This document shows, one piece after another, positions 1 through 11,088 of a DNA stretch of 64,000 bases. This stretch comes from Cichorium intybus (taxonomy: Eukaryota; Streptophyta; Magnoliopsida; Asterales; Asteraceae). Numbering within the stretch: position 1 is the first letter of the stretch; every line of letters starts with the position of its first letter. Location of the stretch: the NCBI GenBank assembly GCA_023525715.1, contig CM042015.1, positions 88,804,750 through 88,868,749 of the forward strand. The letters are read 5' to 3'. A program made the translations under genes and the position numbers. The notes beneath the pieces were generated by a model. That model was not told where the DNA came from. It made no database searches and was given only the letters and a program-made list of their open reading frames with translations.

Positions 1-98
1 ATATTCGCGCCTCACACTCCAACAGCCTTCACTCGAGTATTTGCAGACTGGAATCCCATCTTGCGTCTTTCTTCCATTTTCCACTCATTGAGAAACCT

Positions 99-108
99 CT
101 ATATAAAC
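99..108 (+). promoter_or_regulatory. TATA box of UBTD copy 1
   Basis: The sequence ctatataaac lies about 155 bp upstream of the ATG at 261. The stretch between it and the ATG resembles the 5' leader of UBTD copy 3 (53585-53716), including the shared words gtgttcat and ttttagcagaa. This suggests it is the core promoter. The leader is partly pyrimidine-rich. The assignment rests on motif and position only. Confidence 0.5.
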
Positions 109-260
109 CAATCAGTGATTAATCAGTGTTCATAAACAGATTCTGGTATACGAATTTCTTTTTTTCACGAACTTTTAGCAGAATCTCTTCTGCACCCATA
201 GAATTCAACCCCATTTCCGTACAACTCTCACACGAAGATTCACAAGAAAGATCAATCATC

Positions 261-1313
261 ATGGGCTGTGTCAAGTCAAACCAAGGTAATTATTCCAACT
301 TTCCAAGTTATTTATGGGCTACTTTCAAGTTTTTTTCGGAGATTTTCGAATGTGAAATGATGAATCGTGGGTTTAATGTGTTTAGATCAATTCTTACATT
401 TCTGATTCTAGAAATCTGAACTTCTCGCTAAACATTTAGTAATTTGAGTCAATTCAGTGGTTAATTAGGTGTTTAGAGAAGGGTTTTTCTCTGATTTCTT
501 CAATCTTCGAGGGTTTTTCTCTGATTTCTTCAATATTCGAGGGTTTTTCTCAACAATTTGTATCTTTAAATGTAGAAAATAATGATTTCACTTTCGTCAT
601 TGTCTTCTGTGTGTTCTAAACTAAATCAACGATACACAGAAGGTAATTGTACAATATTTCCGAACAAAACTTCACAGAAGTCATCATTCTTGATGACCAA
701 TTTGGTTAATCAGTTGTACTACCTCTAAAATTACAAATTGGTTGATACCAATTTGTGAATCTTGAAGTCTAAATTGATCGATTGCGTTAACTAAAACTTA
801 ATAACTTCGTTTATGTTCTCTAGTTACTCCATTACTCGGTATCCGCATCGTAAAACCAGACCCATGGAACTACCACGAAGATATAACTCGTGAACAGCTT
901 TTAGCACTTCGTAACGAATTCTGGCAACAAGTTCCAATTTATGGGGGCCGACAAGGTGATTTTCTTGACTAATCTTATAGAATTTAAACTAGGATGCTAT
1001 AATCAACAAATAAATTAAAGTACATTGCTATTTTTTGCAGAGATTTGGCAAGCACTTCGAAGGGCAGCTGAGGCCCCATTACACATTGCACAAGCAATAG
1101 TTGATAGTTCAGGAATTATTCCTCACGTTCCTGACTTGAGGGTGAGCTTTGATGATAGAGGTAAGTTAATGGAAAAAAGAAAGTAGAATGCTATAATAAA
1201 TTATAAAAGTATGTTGCTATTTCTTGACTGATTTTGTATAATTGTTGATAGGTACGCGGTATGAGTTGCCATTGTATGTTTTGAGCGAGCCAAGTAATCT
1301 GATCGAGGAGTAG
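261..1313 (+). CDS. UBTD-type (DC-UbP N-terminal domain) protein, copy 1
   Basis: Four exons: 261-285, 824-955, 1041-1160 and 1252-1313. All introns are GT-AG and phase 1. They encode 112 residues. The protein starts MGCVKS, a signal for N-myristoylation and probably palmitoylation of Cys3, so it is probably membrane-attached. The rest is the UBTD N-terminal domain: a KPDPW motif, then EFWQQVPIYGGRQEIWQALR, then AQAIVDSSGI, and the closing RYELPLYVLSEP. Animal UBTD1/2 add a C-terminal ubiquitin-like domain and bind ubiquitin-pathway enzymes. Plant relatives of about 115 residues usually lack it, as this one does, so the length is normal. The protein ends NLIEE. The start is chosen because MGC is conserved in all four copies of the window. 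One odd point is QQVP where copy 3 has DTAP in the FWDTAP motif. The cellular role in plants is not established. Confidence 0.88.
479..552 (+). repeat. 30-bp tandem repeat in intron 1
   Basis: About 2.4 copies of a 30-bp unit (gagggtttttctctgatttc plus ttcaatnttc) lie inside intron 1 of UBTD copy 1. The two full units differ at one visible position (cttcga versus attcga). This is probably replication slippage. I see no function. Confidence 0.85.
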
Positions 1314-2323
1314 AGATGGCGGATTTGGTATAAAGATTGTAGATCGTGTGAATAACATTTTGTCGATTGCATTTTGTTTTTTGTGATTTTGTTTGATATT
1401 GTTGATGGAAATGTGAATAAGTACATGTATTCGTGTTATTGGTATTACTGATATATGACATTTTGTGTTGATGGATAATGGGTGTATATGATATGTTTCA
1501 AGTTTCAACTGTTTGTGCGGTTTGTTTACTTTTTGTAATTTAACTCGTTAGTTGAAAGATATATTATTATCGACATTTTAATAAACATGAGGTGTCATTA
1601 TTTTGGTGCAAATAAATGCGACTACATAGTTTTGCGGTTTGCCTATCTATTTGAAATATCCATCTATTATTGTGTACGTTTTCATAAATGATATTATTTT
1701 AAATACTATGCACGTAAAGTAGTTGTGCATATGATAACGAATTAACGATGCTTACAATTTCGTTAATCTCTTAAACTTTGTATTTTCTAAAACGGGAAAA
1801 AGATTATAAGCAATCAATGTACATAAACTCATACATGCATTCAATTTATGTTGTAAATCATTTTAAATCAATCAATTAGGTTTATATTATTATATCGGAT
1901 GTAAAAAACAGGAGTATGTTATCTTTACATTTTGTATAAGTTTTCTTACATCAACAAATTGTTTATTTATTCAAAAGTGATTGTTTTAAGTTTTAACCGT
2001 TCAAAACATCTTAAATCAATTTTGCTAAAATATACGGAAATTGTTGTTTTCTATTTAAGCACATGGGAAACGAGTAATTGCAACTATATTTTTAGAGATA
2101 AACTTAACTTAAATTATATTTTTTTAAGAATATATAAGAGGTAAAGTATGTCGTATTTATCCATTGTTTTGGGTAACATTGATATTGCCAATATTGATAT
2201 CTTACTTCTGATCATTAATTTGCACTTTATAATATTGTGATCTTAAGAACGGATTGTATTAGCAGTGTTAGAACATAAAGGCATTTTTGTTGTAGTTCGT
2301 TTAGTTATAACAGTTCATGTACA
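1314..2323. other. Intergenic AT-rich stretch
   Basis: The first part is the probable 3' UTR of UBTD copy 1, since it resembles the sequence after the copy 3 stop (tagagatg...gattgt.gatc.tgt). The rest is AT-rich and I find no gene, RNA or clear transposon end in it. The short ORFs on both strands have no recognisable content. Confidence 0.6.
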
Positions 2324-2465
2324 TTTTTTTTGGAACAGCAAATCTAAACCTTATTCTAGCATACTCCTAACTACACCTTAAAACTCCACCTATGCTTCTG
2401 ATGAGGCTTGAACACTCAACCTCAAAGAAGGAGGGCAACATCTGGTGCCATTGGGCTACAAGCCC
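2324..2465 (-). mobile_element. tRNA-derived SINE
   Basis: Read on the minus strand, the sequence starts gggcttgtagcccaatggca, which holds an A-box-like TRGCNNAGYGG match (tagcccaatgg). About 30 bp further comes a B-box-like gttcaagcc. The element ends in a short A-tract (ttccaaaaaaaa). This is the layout of plant tRNA-related SINEs with an internal Pol III promoter. I could not find a clean target-site duplication, and the 5' end abuts the copia remnant. The element is probably old. Confidence 0.6.
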
Positions 2466-2469
2466 TTTG

Positions 2470-4962
2470 GTATCAAACGAGTAATCGATTCCTTCCACAT
2501 CAATTTGTTCATTTTTCCAAATCTTCCCCCTTTTCTTTTTCTATTTCTCGGTCTTTCTTTTTCTCAATTTTGGGGATTTCCTTTGATTTCATTCATTTCT
2601 AAGTCTTCTATACTTTTGGTAATGAAGATTCTCGATTTACCATAGTCGATCCTGTCGATCTTGGTCAATCTACATCTATTGATCTATCAAGTCCTTTCTA
2701 TCTTGGTGTTAGTGATTAGGGTTAATACTCATTAGGGTTTTGTAAGCCCATTAGGGTTTAGGTTTGGTCAAAAGCCCATTTTGTATCCCTATTTATATAG
2801 GGTTAAACCCTCAATATTATTATCAATCACATATTATAACATGGTATCAGAGCTCTAGGTTAAAACCTTACTGCTGACCACAACCCGCCGCCGCCGCCCT
2901 CCACCTCCGGCGACCTTCTAGTCGTCGGAGGTGCCTTCAACATTTTTTCCCTTTCCACTTCTTTTCATAAATAATAATACAGTCGTCAGTACCAAATTAG
3001 AGCTTCGTCATCGGCTTCTTCTACTGCCTCGTCTGCTACGGCCCCTCTCCTTGGATGGCCACTTCTTCTTCGGACCTTCTCCGCTGGGCAGGCTCTGATA
3101 TGCAATCGTCTCTCTCTCTTTCTACACTGTAGTCGTCGATCTAATCAGAATTAGCTTCGTCCGTCGCAGCTCGAGTCATCTCTCTCTTGCTCGTTGCCTT
3201 TCTCCGGACTCCTCTGTCGCCGACTCCATGATCGTTGTCGCCGCCACCGGCTCTCTCTTCTTCTACATCGGAACCGCCTTTGGTCGCCGCTCCTTCTCTC
3301 TTCTTCTTCGACAAACAGTCACGATTAGCCGTCATCGTCAAAGCTTTGCCACCGCCGCTACCGCTGTCTTCATCTATGTTTTTTCTATGTTTTGTTCTTT
3401 TTGTTATTTTTCCAGTTTAATCGTCTCATCCCTATCAAACTGCCCGGGGGGATGTTAGTGATTAGGGTTAATACCCATTAGGGTTTTGTAAGCCCATTAG
3501 GGTTTAGTCTTGGCCAATAGCCCATTTGTATCCCTATTTATATAGGGTTAAACCCTCAATATTATTATCAAACAATCAGATATTATAACACTTGGATCCT
3601 TTAATAATCCAAGTACCGTTCTCGTATCCAATGTTTTTACTGGCGTTGGATTTTATGCATGGAAACGCTCCATGATCATAGCTCTTTCCGCGAAGAACAA
3701 ATTTGATTTCATTGATGGAACAATCACAAAGCCTGCTACTAATTCTCCTCAATTTTCAAATTGGTATAGAGTGAATTCTATGTTGATAAGCTGGTTACTC
3801 AATTATCTTCAACGTACAATTGCAGACAACGTTCTTTTTCTTCCAACCGCTTATGATATTTGGACAAAACTTAATCACCGATACGAACAATCCGATAGAG
3901 CTTTAATATGCCAGATCCAAAAACAATCGTACTCTCTATCACAAGTATCTGAAGATTTCTCGACTTCTTCACCAAATTGAGCAAAATTTGGGATGAACTT
4001 AGACTCGTTCAGAATATTCCTGATTGTTCTTGCGTTGCTGCTGCAGGTATTGCTAAATATCTCGACGATCAACGACTAATTCAGCTTCTTATGGACCTCA
4101 ATGATACTTACAAAATTCTAAGAGGACAAATCCTAATGATGAAGCCCTTACCAAGCTTATCGATTGTTTACTCTATTATCACTACAAGAAGAACGACAAA
4201 GAGACATCAATCTTTCCGCAACTGTTAATCATGATGCCATTGCTATGCATGTAGCTCATGAATCATCCTCTAATTCTAAAACAAAAAGTTACTCTTATGT
4301 AGTCATTGCAAAAAAGCAGGACATTCCAAATCTCAATGCTAATGGCTGATCGAATTTCCTTCCTCTTTCAAGTTCACGAAGGCTAAGAAAGTTGAACCAA
4401 AATCTGTGGTTCAAAATGCAACATTTGAATCCACGTCCCCTTCTATCTCTCAAAAATACTACCAGCAACTCCTACAACTTTTGAATCAACACCATCATGC
4501 ATCATCTTCTTCAAGCAAAGCTAATTCCACCCTTTTTTTATGGTTTTATGCAAACTGATGGTACATCCTTTTCCTATAGTTATTTTGTCGCTAATGTATA
4601 TAAGTCTTCTTCACTTCTTAAACAACATTTTCATTAGTTATAGACACATGTGCTACTGATCATATGTGTTCTAATCCTCATCTTTTCTTATCGTTGATCC
4701 AATTTTCACAGCTAACACTCGATTGGGCTTCTTAATGGCCATACATTGTTCATAACACATTCTGGTTATGTTTAAATACACGACTCCATCATTTTGAAAA
4801 ATGTGTTATATATCCCTTCATTCAAATATAATCTTGTTTCAATCTCAAAATCACATCTCAACTACATACTTCTGTTTTATTCACTGATGAGGCATGTCTC
4901 ATGCAGGACCCATCATCGAAGAGTATCTTAGCTCTTATGGTCGTCGACAAACTCACATCTCT
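2470..4962 (+). pseudogene. Decayed Ty1/copia gag-protease-preintegrase fragment
   Basis: A frameshifted copia coding region interrupted by a TRIM at 2707-3590. Gag text runs into the TRIM (SIDLSSPFYL) and resumes after it (GSFNNPSTVLVSNVFTGVGF, then AWKRSM). The UBN2-like gag continues to about 4230 in two frames. A CCHC zinc knuckle (C-S-H-C...G-H...C) lies at 4298-4339. A protease remnant is visible near 4640, where the D-T/S-G site reads D-T-C. It is followed by DHMCSNPHLF and by a GAG-pre-integrase stretch (NVLYIPSFKYNLVSIS) at 4793-4850. The fragment stops after QDPSSK near 4925-4960, where it meets ARF-like sequence. No LTRs, RT or RNase H remain, and the element cannot function. The left limit is uncertain: tggtatcaaacg at 2468 may be a worn primer-binding site. 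Confidence 0.8.
2707..3590 (+). mobile_element. TRIM (miniature LTR retrotransposon)
   Basis: 884 bp in total. The direct terminal repeats are 2707-2841 (135 bp) and 3453-3590 (138 bp), both TGTTAG...TAACA. A perfect primer-binding site for initiator tRNA-Met (tggtatcagagc) follows at 2842-2853. A purine tract (ggggggat) precedes the 3' LTR. A 5-bp target duplication, CTTGG, lies at 2702-2706 and 3591-3595. The internal 611 bp hold no coding domain, although they are unusually rich in gccgcc and tctctc runs. The element must be mobilised in trans. The LTRs differ at several positions, so the insertion is not recent. Confidence 0.92.
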
Positions 4963-5353
4963 ATGCCTGCTCCTTCTCCGGCGTCGGCAGGTTCTGGTTC
5001 TGGTTCTACTCTGACGGTATGTTGTTTGGAGTTATGGCATGCTTGTGTCGGACCTCTGATATCGATATCGAAGAAAGGAAACGTCGTAGTGTAGTGGCCT
5101 CAGGGCCACCTCGAACAACTACAATCCAGCTGCGATTGTCCCACCTCTGGCAACTGTAATCTCCCCATCATGCGTTTTGCTGTGTTCTCAACGTCAAGAT
5201 TCACGTAATTTTCATTATTGTTTACTATAATCTATAAACAAGTGATTAATCAGATCATTAATTTGTAAAGAAAAAACATTGATGGAATTAGGCTGACGTT
5301 GGAAGTGATGATGTTTATGCTCAAGTTTCATTGATTCAATATCCCTGGGCTGG
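4963..5353 (+). pseudogene. Auxin response factor (ARF) N-terminal fragment
   Basis: An ARF-like start (MPAPSPASAGSG...) runs into CLELWHACVGPLISISKKG, which is the conserved opening of ARF proteins before the B3 DNA-binding domain. A stop codon at 5092-5094 interrupts the run, directly followed by WPQGHLEQL, another ARF hallmark. A frameshift follows, after which HHAFCCVLNVKIH can be read to 5204. An intron with GT (5205) and AG (5291) separates this from ADVGSDDVYAQVSL. Because the intron is retained, the fragment came from genomic DNA and not from cDNA. Nothing of the B3 domain or later parts is present. ARFs are nuclear auxin-response transcription factors; this copy cannot make one. Confidence 0.85.
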
Positions 5354-5403
5354 TGTGCATTTTGATTTTAAGGATTATATAGTTTAATAACTCCGATAAA
5401 TTA

Positions 5404-5455
5404 GGCTGAGGCCGGAAGTGATTATGTTTATGTAATTCCTTGATTCAAGATCCCA
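5404..5455 (+). pseudogene. Duplicated ARF exon-2 scrap
   Basis: The sequence after an ag at 5402-5403 (gctgaggccggaagtgatta) repeats the second ARF exon at 5292-5345 with several changes. It can be read as AEAGSDYVYV before a stop. It is a local duplication within the ARF pseudogene. Confidence 0.65.
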
Positions 5456-5488
5456 ATGTTGGTTTGCTCAAGTTTCTTTCTTGTTAAT

Positions 5489-7447
5489 TGTAACGCCAAG
5501 ACACTCCTTATATGTAAATATAATAAAAAGGGTAAATGGGTCATTTTACCTTAGAAGGGTAATTTGGTCTTTTTGACAGAAAAGGATTTGGTTTGTAATA
5601 ATATTTTGAGTTTTGGACTTAAAATGTTATAAAAACTGGTTTTTGTCATAAAATATGTTAGTTGTGGCAAAACTTCAAGAAATAGAATTCCAAGGACTAG
5701 AATGCAAATTCTGGAAATATAAAAGCTAGAACATTCTCCCATGTATTGAGCTGATCATTTTGGAACACGGGAGAGGGTTTCTTGTACGTGTTCTGCAGAA
5801 TCTTAGAGATTTCACGAAGATCAAAGCTAGGAATTTGATAATTGGCTTTGGATTGAAGGTTTGGAAGTATTGGAGGTTAGTATTTCAAGTTCTAACCTAG
5901 TTTGTTCTTGATGAGTTTTTATAGAAACTGAAATTTGTAATTTCAGTCATGAATTATGTGTCTAAGTGGCTTAATACTTCCAGTAAGTCATGTTAAAAGA
6001 ACTTAATTCAAGAATATGGAAGTAGGTTGCTATTTTGAAAGAATTGAAATTTTGATCAAGAACCCTAGATGATGAGTTCTTGTGATAAACTTGATCCTAA
6101 TGGCTTAAAATGAGTTCTAGATGCTATATTGACTGAAACAAATCAGTAGAAACAATTAAACCTTGATAATTTTGGTTTTGGACCAAAATTGTGAAAACGG
6201 GAAATTGTGGAAATGGATTTGAATTTGATCCTTCAATGGTTTAAAACTTGTTATTAGTCAAAGGTTTTGGTCTTGGAACATTTCCTAGTGATTAAGTCGA
6301 GTAATAAGGGCTTAACAAGATAAAAATGGGAATTACTAGCACAAAATCGGACTTCACTGCCTGGAATTGCAGCAGTCGCGACGCGACCATGGCCTCGGTC
6401 GCGACGTGAGGGTGCGGCAGAAATGAAGTCTTTCTCTGTTAAAATTTGGTGCAATTTCCAAGTTTGATTTTGATGATAGGCTTATCCGATTGACCTGAAA
6501 TTTTAAACATAGGCCTAATATGTTGTGAAACTTCATGGAAAATTATCGGAATACGAATACGACCTCCCGAAAGTACTGTAGTAGAATACGCGTATTTCGG
6601 GAAGTGTATTAAATTTTTATAACGATGGTTATTGATTGGAAATGCTTGGAATTAGTCTTATATTAGACTCTTGTGCACTAGAATCAACTGAAATGGTAAA
6701 TTAACCTATAATCATTGTGAAATGAATGAAATTATAGGTACGAGACAAAATCTTGCGGAATCCATTTCAAGGCAAGAAACAATTAAAGCTAGTGGTAGCA
6801 AGCATTCAGGTGAGTAATCTTGACTATATCTAGTGTGATATATGGTGATTACAATGGCACTACTTGAAGTAGTTGAATATGAGATAAGGGTAGAATACCC
6901 GAAAAATATATGGCTATGATTACTATCCTTGAAACTAAATTGGTGCGGTCTTAGGACCATGATTTTGGGTTATTGAACCTAAACTGGTGCGGCCTTTGGG
7001 CTATGATATAAATGATGAAACTGATGGTATGGCTATGATATTTGGTGCGGCCTATATGGCTATGATCTATGGTGCGGTCAGTGATGACTATGATATATGG
7101 GACAGAAACTGTTTAAGAGTTTAATTGTTATTATACTCTTGTATATGTGAAATGTTATTTGCTGATTACTCATTAGGCTTTATAGCTCACAGTTTTATTT
7201 GATATGTCCCTGCAGGTGAGCGTGATCCCGCTAAGGGAAAAGATAAAGTCCGTGACTAAGGACTTAGGATGGTGAAGTGACAACCCGGCTTAAAGGATGC
7301 ATAATATCTTTATGTATTGAAATCCTTGATACACTTGTACCTGTTTATGTTGACAAATACCCTTTGTATAATGTTTTATTGTAAAATATATGGTTTGAAA
7401 AATAAAATTTTTTACGGGGTGTTTTGTTAAATAAGTCGGGTGTTACA
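5489..7447 (+). mobile_element. Solo LTR, Ty3/gypsy type
   Basis: 1,959 bp, starting TGTAACGCC and ending GTGTTACA, flanked by the perfect 5-bp duplication TTAAT (5484-5488 and 7448-7452). No internal region remains, so this is a solo LTR left by recombination between the two LTRs. It shares a motif block with the two gypsy-type LTRs further right: tccgattgacctgaaatttt, tactgtagtagaatacgcgt and a GC-rich palindromic patch (gtcgcgac) at 6374-6410. A degenerate repeat of ggtgcgg...ggctatgat lies at 6942-7095. The strand is assigned by that similarity. Confidence 0.88.
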
Positions 7448-8300
7448 TTAATAAACAAATTTAATGTTAATGTGAATGTGTATTCATCAGCAAATACATG
7501 TTAGTTGGTCAAGTTTCTTTCCTGTTAATAGCATAAATAGGAACACATTTAATGTTAATGTTAATGTGTATTCATCAGTGAATATACATTTTCACAATTC
7601 ATTGATGAATTTATTGATGAAATTGTAATATATTATAGAGTTTAGCGATTCGTAGATGAATCTGAAATATGTTACAAAATTCATGGATGAATATGCAAGA
7701 TCCATTAGTTATTTATTAAATGAATTTGATACACAATTCATTGATGTTAATTTTAATGTTATTGAAATGAATTTGATACACATTCTCTAAATAGTACTTC
7801 CTTAATAAGTTTCCACACACACTTGACAGTTACATGTATATTGATTGATGATTAAATGTTGATGTTTTGTACAGGGTGCAAATCAGATTAAAGAAATGGA
7901 GCTTATAGCTTGATGTTTTGAACATGGATGGATTCATTGACGAATAGGGTGTATTCATTTATGATTAGGGGCGTATTCATCTACAATTAGAAGTTTATTC
8001 ATAAACAATTAATTGTCTAGTTAGTTATAAACAAATTGTATTCATTTACCGGTCTAATATATTTATTTATGAAATTTACGTTATTCATTTATGATTATAA
8101 TAATATTAAAATTATCTTCAAATTGTGTTTTATTCATTTAAGATTGCAACCTTATTCATATATGAATACAAAATGCATTTCAATATCATTGATACTTTGA
8201 TTGATAAAAAAGGAAAAAAATAAGAAAATCATATTAAATGATAATTTTGTTAATGTTTGACGATTATAGAAAATGGAAAACCAAAAATTGGGGCCTCTAA
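7448..8300. repeat. Degenerate attcat-rich repeat tract
   Basis: AT-rich sequence with many scattered copies of attcatttatgatt, attcattgatgaat and similar words. It includes two copies of a block containing aatgttaatgt..gtattcatcag (7460-7490 and 7552-7582). The word caagtttctttc.tgttaat occurs both before the solo LTR (5470-5488) and here (7513-7531). It behaves like an old expanded simple-sequence region. No gene is seen. Confidence 0.55.
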
Positions 8301-10158
8301 AACGCTCAAATATAAGCCTATTTGGAAAAAAAATCTGAAAAAATTCATGAATATATATTTATAATTGCATTAACAATATTAATAACGTTATATATGCATA
8401 AATCAAGAAATCATGAGGATTCAATTGTTCAATAGATTCTCCATTGTAGATATCAAAAGACAAAAAATTACCTCCACCTTTTCATCTTTCAACTAATAAT
8501 TATAAACCACTCAAAAGTTTTTTAACTTAAATATTATAATTACTAAGTATTTAAACTAATAATGATATAATTTATGAGTATCAAATGAATAGTAGTTGAA
8601 TGGTCTTTTTTTACTATAAAAGATGACAATCATATAAGTAACACACAAATACAAATCACATACAAAGTAAGAAACATCATATAGAAAGAAGAATGCCAAG
8701 GTTTAAAGATATTTGTTAGCTTGAGTTTTTCTTTTTAATATATTTCGAGTCATATTGCGATGATCATACAACCATTATCGACGAAGAATAATGTGTGTAT
8801 AAAACACATTTCGCAATAAAGTTATTATATTTTACTATGTTTTATGCTTATTTGGTAAGTCAAATTTAAGCTTATGTAATTAGTTGATGATTGAATTCTT
8901 ATTTGAGATTTTTGGTATTCTTATTTCATCAATTAGAATAGTATAAATCTTCATGTAATACAATCTTTGATAATTTATTATCATGTGTTATGTTTGTGAT
9001 TTATAAAATAAAATCTTATTTATATAATTGGGTATTTAGTATTTTGAAAGAACTTTATATATAATTAGTTAAATAGATATTATATTTTAGAACCTATATT
9101 TAAACGGACATTCATAAAAAATTATCAAAAAAATACATGAATACTTGAAGAGATTATTAAAAAATAAAGCAAGTAGATCAATAAATAATTGTTCTTGCAT
9201 TTGTAATAAAAATATAATTAATAATTTAATTTGATCAAAATGAATGATTTTACAAAATACTTAGTAAATCATACATATAATCAATACTTCAATTTGATTA
9301 AATTGAATAGTTTTTAGGAAATACTTAGTTCATCATATATTATAATTATTTTCTAAGAAGTGAAGTTTGCTAATATATAAGTACATTTTACAATTACCTG
9401 CATATTATAATTATTAATAGATGTATTTTTACTTCAATCACATTTATTTAAAACTCTTATGACTTTTCATGTTCTTTTTAATAATAATTTTAATGTTAGT
9501 TTATAATAAACATATTACGATAAATTATGTATTATAATGATATTATCACTTGATCATGGTGATTCATTTTAAATAAATATTAGTTTTTAATTGTTTAAAA
9601 TAGATGATGAAACATGATTTTAATTTTATTGTCTATGTAATTTTTAGAATTAAATGTACGTAAAAACACGCTTTTAGTATGTTTATTAAATCAATACAAA
9701 CATTATCATTAGTTTGTAATTGTAAATATTATGATAAAGTTAGATATTATAATTATATTATAACATTAGTTAAGGTAGTTATTTTAGTTAAACATTAGTA
9801 TTTAATTGTTTAAGTGTTGACAATAAAAATATGTTAGTTCATTACCAATAAATCTAAAAAAATTCCACAGTATAGATTCTATCAATACTATGATTTCTTT
9901 TTTTTTAACAATTATCCTGAAAGTTCTTATTGTTTATTTATTATGATATTATTTAACTAATTATTTCTTTATTTTTTATTTTTTACAAAAAATGTCTTGA
10001 TATAAGATAATTCAATAGTGATACATCAATTTTTTGTCTCTTATATACAATTGTTAGTATATAGTAGATAACAATGACTTAGATATTTCTTTAACAAAAC
10101 ATATGTATTATTATTCTAACTATATAATTTTGTTCATGCGCAACACGCGACGATTAGT
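8301..10158. other. AT-rich intergenic, possible Helitron body
   Basis: Very AT-rich with no ORF of substance and no RNA gene that I recognise. The only structured part is the right edge, where a short GC-rich patch (tgcgcaacacgcgacg) precedes CTAG|T at 10159-10163. That resembles a worn Helitron 3' end. I found no matching 5' end. Confidence 0.25.
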
Positions 10159-10163
10159 CTAGT

Positions 10164-10796
10164 TTGTTTATAATCAATGAGAGAATTATGTGGAACATTA
10201 ACTGTTGAAGATGTGGTTTCCTTTGATATCGCATTAATGAAATTACTTTGATACCCTTCATGTGTTTTATATATAGTTAAGTTATTATTGAATTTCTTAA
10301 ACATGGTTAATTCCTTAATTAATATGCATCCTTGATAATTGTAATATTTTAATATCCGTGTTTTGGGCCTAGAAGTTCTGGGCTTAAAATGATAAAAGAC
10401 TTTTATTGAAAACTTTGAATATGTCCAAAATTTATTAAAATAAATAAATAAATTATTTACTAGAAGTTTTCAATGTTTCATAAGTCTCTTTCTTGAGATT
10501 TCTACTCAATGCAATTACACATTTTAAACCCCATACCTATTTATAAATAAGTATGTATACAAGTATCATATTGATATTTTGTTATGTATATTATAGGTTT
10601 TAAGAGTGATCTAATAATAATTCTATATAATAAGAATCAATTGTTTTAAATAGAATTTGTTTTAAAAGTGCTTAACTGCTATTTCATTTAAAATGAGATT
10701 TCTGTGAAAATAAATAAGCGATTTAGTTAGAACATATACAACAAGTTCGTAAAATTTTATGTGTAATATTCAGAAGGGCAAATTTGGTAATTTACT
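10164..10796. other. AT-rich intergenic stretch
   Basis: No coding, RNA or repeat feature recognised between the possible Helitron terminus and the inverted repeat that begins at about 10797. Confidence 0.4.
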
Positions 10797-10952
10797 AAAT
10801 ATATATCCCTAAAAACTTAAAAAACTCTCATATATATCCAAAATTTTTATTTAGTAAATAATAATCTTTTTATAAATAAAAACAAACTATATTTAAAGCA
10901 AACAATACCAAATTTCCTAAAATGCCCCTATCCAAAATCGAATCCTTATTCA
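10797..10952 (+). repeat. Left inverted repeat of a split DNA element
   Basis: About 155 bp, from atatccctaaaaac to ccaaaatcgaatcc, match the reverse complement of 39323-39470 at high identity with a handful of differences. Together with the right arm it flanks 37980-39322, once the intervening 27-kb LTR element and its CGTAA duplication are removed. The outermost few tens of bases differ between the arms, so the true ends and target duplication are unclear. Confidence 0.7.
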
Positions 10953-11011
10953 CGTAATGTAACGACCCAAAAATCTCGAATTTACATTCGAGAAAATAAG
11001 TAAGGAAAAGA

Positions 11012-11014
<3 letters not shown>

Positions 11015-11086
<72 letters not shown>
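11015..11086 (+). repeat. (TA)n microsatellite in LARD 5' LTR
   Basis: 72 bp of uninterrupted AT dinucleotides. The matching place in the 3' LTR (25532-25542) has only about five AT units, so the tract expanded after insertion. Confidence 0.95.

Positions 11087-11088
<2 letters not shown>

Noticed and set aside
3141..3458. Overlapping ORFs inside the TRIM
   Set aside because: They are Arg/Ala- or Ser-rich readings of CT- and GCC-rich filler with no retroelement domain.
10130..10163. Helitron 3' terminus at CTAGT 10159-10163
   Set aside because: The hairpin is only about three base pairs and no 5' end was found, so I did not call an element; it is mentioned only as a possibility.
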